Below are positions 56,557 through 64,000 of a DNA stretch of 64,000 nucleotides, one piece after another. The notes under the pieces were generated by a model, which was given only the letters and a program-made list of their open reading frames with translations, did not search any database and was not told the origin of the DNA. How positions within the stretch are numbered: the stretch's first letter is position 1; every line of letters starts with the position of its first letter. Position numbers and translations under genes: made by a program. Source of the stretch: Streptomyces sp. NRRL B-24484 (GTDB lineage Bacteria > Actinomycetota > Actinomycetes > Streptomycetales > Streptomycetaceae); assembly GCF_000717715.1 (NCBI RefSeq), contig NZ_JOAI01000002.1, positions 62,001 through 126,000 on the forward strand. Direction: 5' to 3'.

Positions 56557-58161
56557 GTGACGGCACCGACCACCGCCACCCGCGACAGCTGGTCCGAGCT
56601 GCGGACCACCGCGCTGCTCGGCACCGACCGCCGGCCGCTGCCCGGCCCGGGCGGCACGGCCGCGTCCGCCGCCGTGGCCGGTGCCGTCGACCGCACCGAC
56701 CCGGCGACGGCCCTGCTCGACCTGGCCGCGCTCGCCACCGTGCGGCGCCGCGCCGGCGCCCGCCCGCTGCCCGCCCCGGCGCTGCCGGCCCCGGCCGAGG
56801 AGGACCTTCGGCCGGAGCTGCCGGAGCCCGCCGCCCGCCGGCTGGGCTTCCTGCTCGGCGGCCGCGGCCCGGACACCAGCCTCGCCAACCTGACCGAGCT
56901 GCTTCCCCAGTGGCTGGCCACCGCCCGGGCGCACGGCTACCGGCTGCCGCCGGCGCACCTGCCCGCCCTGCTGGACACCGCCCGCGCCCGCAGCGAGCTG
57001 CGCCCCGACGTGGTGGCGCTGGCCGGCCCGCTCGGCCGCTGGCTGGCCGACCGGAACCCGGACTGGCGCTTCGTCGGCCGCACCGCGGGCGCACCCTGCA
57101 CGACGGGTGCCGCCGACGCCCGGCTCGATCCGGCGGCCGGTGAGCAGATCTGGCAGGAGGGCCTGTTCGCCGAGCGGGTCACCCACCTCACCCGGCTGCG
57201 CCGCCGCGAACCCGCGGCCGGCCTCGCCCTGCTGCGCTCCACCTGGGGCACCGAGCGGGCCGAGGACCGCCTGCTGTTCCTCGACGCCCTGCAGGACGGG
57301 CTGTCCACCGCGGACGAGGAGTTCCTGGAGGCCGCCCTCGGCGATCGCAGCAAGAACGTCCGCACCACCGCCGCCGAGCTGCTCTCCACCCTGCCCGGCT
57401 CGGCCCTCGCCGCCCGGATGGCCGAGCGCGCCCGCGCCTGCGTGCACCCGCTCGACGGCCTGCTCGCCGTCACCCCGCCCGCCGAGTGCGACGCCGCGAT
57501 GCAGCGCGACGGCGTCCCGCTCAAGTCGCCCACCGGCCGCGGACAGCGCTCCTGGTGGCTGGGCGAGATCGTGGCCGCCGCCCCGCTCGCGCTGTGGACG
57601 GAGGCCACCGGCCTGACGCCCCGGCAGCTGCTGCAGCTGCCGGCGAGGGAGGGCGGCGAGGCGGACGGCACCGACTGGTCGGCGGACCTGCGGGAGGCGT
57701 GGGCGCGCGCCGCCGTCCGGCAGCACGACGAGGCGTGGGCCCGTGCGCTGCTCGGTCCGGCACCCCGGCCGGGCGCGGCCGAGCGGGCGGCGGGTGCCCC
57801 GGCGAAGCTGCTGGCCGTCCTGCCGCCGGTGGAGCGGGCCGCCTGGACGGCCGCGTTCGTCCGGGTCCACGGCCTCGGCGACGCCTTCCAGCTGCTCGGC
57901 GCCTGCGCCACCCCGTGGACGCCGCCGCTCTCCACCGCGGTCGTCGCCGCGCTGGAGCGCGCGGCGGGCTCGGGCGCCTACCCGTGGAGCCACAGCGGGG
58001 TGCTCGGCATGACGGAGCGGGCGCTCGCCCCGGAGGCCGCCCCCGCGGTGGAGGCGCTCGCCGCCGACGCCGCGCCCGACACGGCCTGGTCCGACACCTT
58101 CACCCGGCTCGCCGAGACGCTCCGGCTGCGGGCGGCCATGTTCGCCGAGCTCGCCCCCTGA
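56557..58161 (+). CDS. DUF5691 protein, HEAT-like helical repeats
   Basis: The 534-residue protein starts ATRDSWSELRTTALLGTDRRP and matches DUF5691. It is nearly all helical; segments such as DRSKNVRTTAAELLSTLPGS near residue 264 have the helix-turn-helix spacing of HEAT repeats (charged loop, then VRxxAAxLL). No catalytic motif is seen, so a scaffold role is the best guess. It follows the SWIM gene and ends 70 bases from the convergent B12-binding gene. Confidence 0.85.
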   Translation: MTAPTTATRDSWSELRTTALLGTDRRPLPGPGGTAASAAVAGAVDRTDPATALLDLAALATVRRRAGARPLPAPALPAPAEEDLRPELPEPAARRLGFLLGGRGPDTSLANLTELLPQWLATARAHGYRLPPAHLPALLDTARARSELRPDVVALAGPLGRWLADRNPDWRFVGRTAGAPCTTGAADARLDPAAGEQIWQEGLFAERVTHLTRLRRREPAAGLALLRSTWGTERAEDRLLFLDALQDGLSTADEEFLEAALGDRSKNVRTTAAELLSTLPGSALAARMAERARACVHPLDGLLAVTPPAECDAAMQRDGVPLKSPTGRGQRSWWLGEIVAAAPLALWTEATGLTPRQLLQLPAREGGEADGTDWSADLREAWARAAVRQHDEAWARALLGPAPRPGAAERAAGAPAKLLAVLPPVERAAWTAAFVRVHGLGDAFQLLGACATPWTPPLSTAVVAALERAAGSGAYPWSHSGVLGMTERALAPEAAPAVEALAADAAPDTAWSDTFTRLAETLRLRAAMFAELAP

Positions 58162-58231
58162 TCCGCCGCGCCCGGCCCGCCGGCTCCGTGCCGTGCGGGC
58201 GCGCGACGGGCGCGGGGCGCCGTGCGGGCGG

Positions 58232-58639
58232 TCAGCCGGCGGGGCGGAGGTTGTCCCGGACCCAGTCGACCACCGTCCCGGTCGGGGTGCCGGGGGTGAA
58301 GACGTCCGCGACACCGAGCTCCTTGAGCCGGGCGATGTCCCCGTCGGGGACGATCCCGCCGCAGAAGACCGTGATGTCCTCGGCCCCGCGTTCCCGCAGC
58401 AGTTCCAGCACGCGGGCGCAGAGCGTCAGGTGGGCGCCGGAGAGGATGGACAGCCCGATGCCGTCGGCGTCCTCCTGGATCGCGGTGTCGACGATCTGCT
58501 CCGGCGTCTGGTGCAGGCCGGTGTAGACGACCTCCATGCCGGCGTCGCGCAGCGCGCGTGCGATCACCTTCGCGCCCCGGTCGTGGCCGTCCAGCCCCGG
58601 CTTGGCGACCACCACGCGGATCGGCCCCGACACACCCAT
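58232..58639 (-). CDS. Cobalamin-binding small subunit of an acyl-CoA mutase
   Basis: The 135-residue protein is a lone B12-binding domain. Asp17-x-His19-x2-Gly22 in [10 protein letters not shown] supplies the lower axial His, followed by SILSGAHL and [10 protein letters not shown], the usual SxL and GG motifs. Its size matches IcmB (about 136 residues), the small subunit of isobutyryl-CoA mutase, and the B12 domain of MCM. The ATG at 58639 has AGGAGG 5 bases upstream (a GTG one codon earlier is possible). The mutase large subunit at 8975-10555 lacks exactly this domain. Its real partner could also be another mutase encoded elsewhere. Confidence 0.92.
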   Translation of the reverse strand: MGVSGPIRVVVAKPGLDGHDRGAKVIARALRDAGMEVVYTGLHQTPEQIVDTAIQEDADGIGLSILSGAHLTLCARVLELLRERGAEDITVFCGGIVPDGDIARLKELGVADVFTPGTPTGTVVDWVRDNLRPAG

Positions 58640-58882
58640 CACTGCCTCCTGGACTCGCCGTCCGCGGCCTGGCGGTCCCGCCCGGACGCGGGCGCGGTGC
58701 GAACGGCCTCCGACGGGCCTCGGGGGCAGCGTAACGCGGTGTGCACCCGCGGGCGGTTTTCGGTTGCGGGCGGGCGGGGAAAATCACAGGGCTGCCCGTC
58801 AGCCACCCCTGGTACCAGCTCTTCCGTCTCCCCTGCGTCGGCCGCCGCAGGGGCCCCGCGCCGTCCTGCCGGGGAGAGCCGC

Positions 58883-59671
58883 ATGACGATCCCGTTCCAG
58901 CGGACGGCCGCCACCGTCCGCGGCGCGGGCGCGGAAGCCGCCGCGCTCGCGCACCACCTGGTCCGCTACCCCACCGGAATCCCGCCGGAGCGACGGCCCC
59001 GCCCGTGCCCCGACCGCCCGGTGCCGCCCACCGCGCCGCCCCGGCACGACCCCGTGCTGCTGCTGCACGGATTCGTCGACAACCGGGCCGTGTTCGGCCC
59101 GCTCCGCCGTGAGCTGCACCGGCACGGCTGGACGCACCTGCACGCCCTCAACCACTCGCCGCTGACCCGCGACGTGCGGGCCGCCGCGGTGCTGCTCGCC
59201 CGGCACGTCGAGTGGGCGGTGCAGGCGCACGGCGGCCGTCCGGTCGCCCTGGTCGGCCACAGCCTGGGCGGCCTGATCGCCCGCTACTACGTGCAGCGCC
59301 TCGGCGGGCACGAACTCGTACCCGAGGTGGTCACCCTGGCCACCCCGCACGAGGGGACGACGGCTGCGCTGCTGCCGAACCCCTTCCCGATCACCCGTCA
59401 GCTGCGCCCCGGCAGCGACCTGCTGGCCGAACTGCGGCTGCCCGCCCCACGCTGCACCAGCCGCTTCACGACCGTCCGCGCCGAGCTGGACGAGGTGGTG
59501 CTGCCCCGCCGGGGAGCCCGGCTGGACCACCCCGACCTGGCCGTCACCGACGTGGCCGTGCCGGGCACGGGCCACGTCGGGCTGCCGGCCCACCCGCGGG
59601 CGGTCGCCGCCGTCCGGACCGCCCTGGAGACCTGGGCCGCAGGGCCCCTGACGGAGCGCCACGCGTGCTGA
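58883..59671 (+). CDS. Alpha/beta-hydrolase (triacylglycerol lipase-like)
   Basis: The 262-residue alpha/beta-hydrolase has the oxyanion strand DPVLLLHGFVDNR near residue 55 and the nucleophile elbow LVGHSLGGLIARYY near residue 122, typical of lipase class 2/EstA-like enzymes. The catalytic Asp is probably near LDHPDLAV and the His in GTGHVGLP. There is no clear signal peptide, so it may be cytoplasmic or leave by a non-Sec route. The ATG at 58883 has GGGGAGAG upstream. It precedes the M23 peptidase gene by 87 bases. Confidence 0.87.
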   Translation: MTIPFQRTAATVRGAGAEAAALAHHLVRYPTGIPPERRPRPCPDRPVPPTAPPRHDPVLLLHGFVDNRAVFGPLRRELHRHGWTHLHALNHSPLTRDVRAAAVLLARHVEWAVQAHGGRPVALVGHSLGGLIARYYVQRLGGHELVPEVVTLATPHEGTTAALLPNPFPITRQLRPGSDLLAELRLPAPRCTSRFTTVRAELDEVVLPRRGARLDHPDLAVTDVAVPGTGHVGLPAHPRAVAAVRTALETWAAGPLTERHAC

Positions 59672-59758
59672 GATGCGCACTTCCTCCCGGATCGTGATCA
59701 AGGTCTACAGTCTCGACTGTTTTCTCCCGGTCACTCCCGATTCCGAGGAGGCGGAGCG

Positions 59759-60553
59759 ATGACGGTCAGACGCTCCCCCGTCCGCATCCCGATCCGTATC
59801 CCGATCCACCGGCCGCTGCCCGGCCCGGCCGGCGGCGCCGAGCGGGCCCGCGGCCAGCACCGCGGTCCGCGGCCGAGCACCACCCGGCGGGCGGTGCTCA
59901 CCGTCGCCCTGCCGTCCGCGGCCACCCTCGGGGTCTTCGGGGTCGCGGCCGCGACCGTGCACGCCGACCGCACCCGGCCGCCCGGCCCGGCGCCGTCCGG
60001 TCCCTCGTTCCCCTCGCGCAGCCCCGCCGGGGAGCGGCCCGGCCCCGACCGGGCCGACCGCGAACTGGCCCGAGCGGCGCTCGCCGCCCGCAGCCGCCCC
60101 CGACCGCAGCAGCCGCCGCAGCCGGGCGGCCCCGAGGACCAGGACACCGCGCCGCGGCCGCCGTACGTGCTGCCGGTCGAGCGGGCTGGGCTGAGCGCGG
60201 GCTTCGGCCAGGCCGGTCCGCACTGGGCGGCCCGGCACACCGGCATCGACTTCCCGGTGCCGGCCGGCACGCCCGTCCGCGCCGCGACCGACGGCACGGT
60301 CACCACCGGCTGGAGCGCCGCCTACGGGTACCTGGCGGTCGTCACCGCGGCGGACGGCACCGAGACCTGGTACGGCCACCTGCGCGGCTACCGGCTGCCC
60401 GGCGGGCCCATCCGGGCCGGCGAGGTGATCGGCTGGGCGGGGTCGACCGGGAACGCCACCGGGCCGCACCTCCACTTCGAGGTGCGGCCCGGTGGCCGGG
60501 CGCCGGTCGACCCGGTGCCGTGGCTGCTCGCCCACGGGGTCGACCCGCGCTGA
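59759..60553 (+). CDS. M23-family peptidase (peptidoglycan hydrolase)
   Basis: The 264-residue protein has a cytoplasmic basic segment, a hydrophobic signal/anchor (about residues 42-62, VLTVALPSAATLGVFGVAAA), a Pro-rich linker and a C-terminal LytM/M23 domain. Zinc ligands are His and Asp in HTGIDFPV and His in GPHLHFEVRPGG, with WYGHLRGY between them. It should cut peptide bridges in the cell wall outside the membrane. The ATG at 59759 follows GAGGAGGCGGAGCG. A hairpin separates it from the convergent pcrA. Confidence 0.92.
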   Translation: MTVRRSPVRIPIRIPIHRPLPGPAGGAERARGQHRGPRPSTTRRAVLTVALPSAATLGVFGVAAATVHADRTRPPGPAPSGPSFPSRSPAGERPGPDRADRELARAALAARSRPRPQQPPQPGGPEDQDTAPRPPYVLPVERAGLSAGFGQAGPHWAARHTGIDFPVPAGTPVRAATDGTVTTGWSAAYGYLAVVTAADGTETWYGHLRGYRLPGGPIRAGEVIGWAGSTGNATGPHLHFEVRPGGRAPVDPVPWLLAHGVDPR

Positions 60554-60581
60554 GCGCCCGGGGCGAGGTCCCGGGGCGCTC
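60552..60581. terminator. Bidirectional hairpin between M23 peptidase and pcrA genes
   Basis: GAGCGCCC at 60552 pairs with GGGCGCTC at 60574, with an inner GGG/CCC extension, in the 43-base convergent gap. The stem has a small bulge. Confidence 0.5.
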
Positions 60582-60596
60582 GGCGCGGGCCGGCCG

Positions 60597-63185
60597 TCAG
60601 AGCTTCTCGACCGGTGCGTAGCGCAGCAGCAGCTGCTTGCGGCCGGTGCTGCCGAAGTCGATCGTCGCCTGCGCCTTGTCGCCGACGCCCTGGGTGGCGA
60701 CGACGGTCCCGAGGCCGAAGGAGTCGTGGCTGACCCGGTCGCCGACGGCCAGCGCGACCACCTCGCGCTCGGTCACCTTCCGTGCGGACTTCGCCCAGCC
60801 CGGCTGCGGCGCCGTCGTCGTCGAGCGGGCCGAACCGCCGGACGAGCCGGACGAGCCGTACGAGCGGGACCCTCCGGAGGACGAGGGCGAGAAGCCGCGG
60901 GCCGCGGGCACGGCCGCCGCACCGGTGCGCTTCCAGTCGACGAGGGTGTCCGGGATCTCCTCCAGGAAGCGGGAGGCCGGGTTGTACGCGGGCTGGCCCC
61001 AGGCGCTGCGGAGCACCGAGCGGGTCAGGTAGAGCCTCCGGCGGGCGCGGGTCAGGCCGACGTAGGCCAGCCGGCGCTCCTCCTCCAGCTCCTTGACCTG
61101 GTTGAGGGCCCGCATGTGCGGGAAGATCCCGTCCTCCATGCCGGTGAGGAAGACCACCGGGAACTCCAGGCCCTTGGCGGTGTGCAGGGTCATCATCGTG
61201 ATGACGCCCTGGCCCTCCTCGTCGTCCGGGATCTGGTCGGAGTCGGCGACCAGCGCGACGCGCTCCAGGAAGTCGGCGAGCGAGCCGACCGGCGGGGTGC
61301 CCTCGGCGTCCTCGCCCTCCGGGCGCTCGCCCGGGTCCTGCTCGTACTCCAGGGCGACGGAGGCCAGCTCCTGGAGGTTCTCGATCCGGGTCTCGTCCTG
61401 CGGGTCGGTGGAGGCCTGCAGTTCGGCGAGGTAGCCGGACTCCTCCAGCACCGCCTCCAGCACGGCGGCGGGGCCGGCGCCGGACTCCACGACCTGGCGC
61501 AGGCCCGCCATCATCGCGTTGAACTTCTTCACCGCGTTGGCCGAGCGCGCGGCCATCCCGTACGCCTCGTCGACCCGCTGCAGCGCCTGGGCGAAGCTGA
61601 TCCGCTCGCGGGCGGCGAGCGCGTCGACCATCGCCTCGGCACGCTCGCCGATGCCGCGCTTGGGCACGTTGAGGATCCGGCGCAGCGGGACGGTGTCCTC
61701 GGGGTTGGAGAGGACGCGCAGGTAGGCCAGGATGTCCCGGACCTCCTTGCGCTCGTAGAAGCGGACGCCGCCGACGACCTTGTACGGCAGGCCGACCCGG
61801 ATGAAGACCTCTTCGAAGACGCGGGACTGCGCGTTGGTGCGGTAGAAGATCGCGACGTCGCCGGGGCGGGCCTCGTCCCTGTCGGTGAGGCGGTCGATCT
61901 CGTCGGCGATGAACTGGGCCTCGCCGTGCTCGTCGTCGGCGACGTAGCCGACCACCCGCTCGCCCTGGTCGCCGGCCGTCCACAGGTTCTTCTTGCGGCG
62001 GTTGGTGTTGCGCTCGATGACGGCGTTGGCGGCGGTGAGGATGGTCTGCGTGGAGCGGTAGTTCTGCTCCAGCAGGATCGTCGTGGCGTTCGGGTAGTCC
62101 TCCTCGAACTGGAGGATGTTGCGGATCGTCGCGCCGCGGAAGGCGTAGATCGACTGGTCGGCGTCGCCGACCACGCAGAGCTCGGCCGGGGAGATCTGGG
62201 CGAGCCGGGCCGCGGTCGGGTTGACGAAGTCGCCGTCCGCGGTGAGCTTGGGCGCGTCGGAGAGGGCGCCGCCGGAGAGCTCGCGCACCAGCGTGTACTG
62301 GGCGTGGTTGGTGTCCTGGTACTCGTCGACCAGGATGTGCCGGAAGCGCCGGCGGTAGTGCTCGGCGACGTCGGGGAAGGCCTGCAGCAGGTTGACCGTG
62401 GTCATGATGATGTCGTCGAAGTCCAGCGCGTTGGCCTCGCGCAGGCGCCGCTGGTAGAGGGTGTACGCCTCGGCCAGCTTCTTCTCCATCGGGTTGGCGG
62501 CCCGGTCGGCGTAGGTCTCCTCGTCGATCAGCTCGTTCTTGAGGTTGCTGACCTTGGCGGTGAAGGACTTCGGCGGGAACTGCTTCGGGTCGAGGTCGAG
62601 GTCCCGGCAGACCAGGGACATCAGCCGCTGCGAGTCGGCCGAGTCGTAGATCGAGAACGACGAGGTGAAGCCGAGCAGCTTCGACTCGCGGCGCAGGATG
62701 CGCACGCAGGCGCTGTGGAAGGTGGAGACCCACATGGCCCGGGCGCGCGGGCCGACCAGTTCCTCGACGCGCTCGCGCATCTCGCCGGCGGCCTTGTTGG
62801 TGAAGGTGATCGCCAGGATCTCGCCGGGCTGCACGCCGCGGGCGCCGAGCAGGTGCGCGATCCGGTGGGTGAGCACCCGGGTCTTGCCGGAGCCGGCGCC
62901 GGCGACGATCAGCAGCGGCGAGCCGTGGTGCAGGACGGCCTCGCGCTGCGGGTCGTTCATGCCGGCGAGCAGCTGCTCGGGGTCGATCACCGGGCGGGCG
63001 TGGCCGTTGCGGTAGTACGCGTCGCGCTCGTCCTGGGCGGCGGGGTCGGTCTCGAACAGGCCGTCGGGGATGGCCTCCTCGTACGGGGGCTCCTCGTCCA
63101 GCGGCGGCTCGTCGTGGGCGGGGCTCGACCCGAACGAGGGGTTCTCGAAACCGGGGAGCGGGAGGTCGTCAAAGAGGCTAGTCAT
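60597..63185 (-). CDS. pcrA: ATP-dependent DNA helicase PcrA
   Basis: This 862-residue UvrD/PcrA-type SF1A helicase unwinds DNA 3'-5' in repair and plasmid replication. Motifs in order: Q-motif MNDPQREAV, Walker A GAGSGKT (96-102), DEYQDTNHAQY, GDADQSIYAFRGA, QNYRSTQTIL, TLHTAKGLEFPVVFLTG, and VGLTRARRRLYLT. A C-terminal Tudor-like fold, GDRVSHDSFGLGTVVAT, is typical of PcrA. An acidic N-terminal extension of about 70 residues comes before the helicase core. The ATG at 63185 fits the family. An in-frame start 78 bases upstream is rejected. Confidence 0.96.
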   Translation of the reverse strand: MTSLFDDLPLPGFENPSFGSSPAHDEPPLDEEPPYEEAIPDGLFETDPAAQDERDAYYRNGHARPVIDPEQLLAGMNDPQREAVLHHGSPLLIVAGAGSGKTRVLTHRIAHLLGARGVQPGEILAITFTNKAAGEMRERVEELVGPRARAMWVSTFHSACVRILRRESKLLGFTSSFSIYDSADSQRLMSLVCRDLDLDPKQFPPKSFTAKVSNLKNELIDEETYADRAANPMEKKLAEAYTLYQRRLREANALDFDDIIMTTVNLLQAFPDVAEHYRRRFRHILVDEYQDTNHAQYTLVRELSGGALSDAPKLTADGDFVNPTAARLAQISPAELCVVGDADQSIYAFRGATIRNILQFEEDYPNATTILLEQNYRSTQTILTAANAVIERNTNRRKKNLWTAGDQGERVVGYVADDEHGEAQFIADEIDRLTDRDEARPGDVAIFYRTNAQSRVFEEVFIRVGLPYKVVGGVRFYERKEVRDILAYLRVLSNPEDTVPLRRILNVPKRGIGERAEAMVDALAARERISFAQALQRVDEAYGMAARSANAVKKFNAMMAGLRQVVESGAGPAAVLEAVLEESGYLAELQASTDPQDETRIENLQELASVALEYEQDPGERPEGEDAEGTPPVGSLADFLERVALVADSDQIPDDEEGQGVITMMTLHTAKGLEFPVVFLTGMEDGIFPHMRALNQVKELEEERRLAYVGLTRARRRLYLTRSVLRSAWGQPAYNPASRFLEEIPDTLVDWKRTGAAAVPAARGFSPSSSGGSRSYGSSGSSGGSARSTTTAPQPGWAKSARKVTEREVVALAVGDRVSHDSFGLGTVVATQGVGDKAQATIDFGSTGRKQLLLRYAPVEKL

Positions 63186-63290
63186 GGCATTCCGAGTGTA
63201 TGACCCGCCGCCGACACTCCGGCCCGGGTCGCCGGAACCGCAGCTCCCCGGGGCCCGAGGCACCTTCCGCGTGCCCGGCGAAGGCGACGC

Positions 63291-64000
63291 CTAGGGCGCG
63301 TCCGGGTAGACGAAGACCACGTAGCCGCCGTACGCCGCCGAGAGCAGGGCCGCGGAGGCCAGCAACAGGACCAGCGAGCTGCGGCTGCGCACCCGGACCA
63401 GGCCGTTGGCCACCGGCAGCAGCAGTCCGAAGGCGGGCAGCAGGAAGCGGGCCCGCGAGTTGAAGTACGCGGCGTCGCCGAGCGCGAGGACGAGCATCGC
63501 GGCGCTGAACAGGACGAGCACCAGCGGCTGCCGCTGGAGCACCGAGACCACGAGCAGCACGACCGATCCGGCGAGCACGGCGGCCACCACGACCTGGGTC
63601 AGCCAGACCTGGTCTGCCTGGGTGAGCAGGTCGCGCAGGGACTGGTAGGTGCTGCGTCCGAAGTCGAAGTGGGACTGCCAGGCGTCCTGCACCCGGAAGT
63701 AGCCGTCCCACCGGCCCTTCACCACGCCCACCCAGGCGAGGAAGCCGAGGAAGCCGAGCGGCGCGATCACCATGCCGAGCGCCGTGTGCCAGCCCCCGCG
63801 CCGGCGGACGAGCTCCCACAGCGCCGCCGTGCAGACCGCGCCCGCCAGGGCGATGCCGGTCGGGCGGGTCAGCCCGGCGGCCAGGCACAGCACACCGGCC
63901 CACACCCAGCGCCGGGTGAGGGCGGCGTAGCAGGTCCAGGCGGCGAAGGCGGTGAACAGCTGCTCCGAGTACGCGGCGCTCTCCACCACCGCGTACGGGG
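63291..64000 (-). CDS. PIG-V-like mannosyltransferase/GT-C membrane protein, cut by window edge
   Basis: About 236 codons of the C-terminal part of a polytopic membrane protein are inside the window and the frame stays open to base 64000. AYSEQLFTAFAAW at the left end and AAGLTRPTGIALAG recall the PIG-V/mannosyltransferase family, where an AxSExLF loop follows the catalytic region. About six hydrophobic segments are visible. The N-terminus and catalytic Asp motif are outside the window, so the assignment is tentative. It ends 105 bases upstream of pcrA and reads in the same direction. Confidence 0.7.
   Translation of the reverse strand, partial: PYAVVESAAYSEQLFTAFAAWTCYAALTRRWVWAGVLCLAAGLTRPTGIALAGAVCTAALWELVRRRGGWHTALGMVIAPLGFLGFLAWVGVVKGRWDGYFRVQDAWQSHFDFGRSTYQSLRDLLTQADQVWLTQVVVAAVLAGSVVLLVVSVLQRQPLVLVLFSAAMLVLALGDAAYFNSRARFLLPAFGLLLPVANGLVRVRSRSSLVLLLASAALLSAAYGGYVVFVYPDAP

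Noticed and set aside
58643..58882. Possible B12 riboswitch near the cobalamin-binding gene
   Set aside because: The characteristic B12-box sequence was not seen on either strand.

Overview
The window is very GC-rich (roughly 70-75 % by eye) with strong third-position G/C bias, many GTG starts and short intergenic gaps. The gene content (sdhCDAB, mdh, folD-DUF3017, purN-purH, sucC-sucD, trpS, a SCO4848-type membrane protein beside a D,D-carboxypeptidase, pcrA) points to the conserved chromosome core of a Streptomycetaceae actinomycete (Streptomyces or Kitasatospora). I saw no tRNA, rRNA, CRISPR array, insertion sequence or prophage gene. About 50 genes are supported; the genes at both window edges are cut.

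Layout. 0-7.5 kb: a leftward nucleoside uptake and salvage operon (BMP lipoprotein, ABC ATPase, two permeases, cytidine deaminase, thymidine phosphorylase). 7.5-13.1 kb: M20 amidohydrolase, a methylmalonyl-CoA mutase large subunit lacking its B12 domain, an SDR, a UraD-like protein without the usual catalytic His motif, and a lipoprotein. 13.3-16.8 kb: sdhCDAB, ending in a 20-bp hairpin. 16.8-22.2 kb: secreted VCBS/Ig-like protein, SCO4848-type protein, D,D-carboxypeptidase, SAM methyltransferase, YihY/BrkB protein. 22.3-33.0 kb: a teichoic-acid-like block (GT2, a GT2-TagF fusion, a second TagF-like protein, a DUF6020-type membrane protein, a TarS-like GT2). 33.0-42.9 kb: 2H phosphoesterase-trpS, CNNM/CBS protein, mdh, DUF3017-folD, three small membrane proteins (one with the only in-frame TTA codon I found), purN-purH. 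43.4-49.7 kb: two membrane proteins, an unusual LuxR-HTH/sigma-like/transmembrane fusion, sucC-sucD. 50.0-58.6 kb: a divergent locus encoding MoxR ATPase, DUF5682, VWA, SWIM and DUF5691 proteins, followed by a free-standing B12-binding subunit. 58.9-64 kb: lipase, M23 peptidase, pcrA and a truncated PIG-V-like membrane protein.

How the genes fit together. Sdh, Mdh and SucCD are three TCA steps; the mutase pair would feed succinyl-CoA into the same pathway. FolD supplies the one-carbon units used by PurN and PurH. The glycosyltransferase/TagF block, D,D-carboxypeptidase and M23 peptidase act at the envelope. The parts most worth following up are the MoxR/VWA/DUF5682/SWIM/DUF5691 locus, the LuxR-sigma-transmembrane fusion, the GT2-TagF block, and two probable non-canonical start codons (ATC and CTG).
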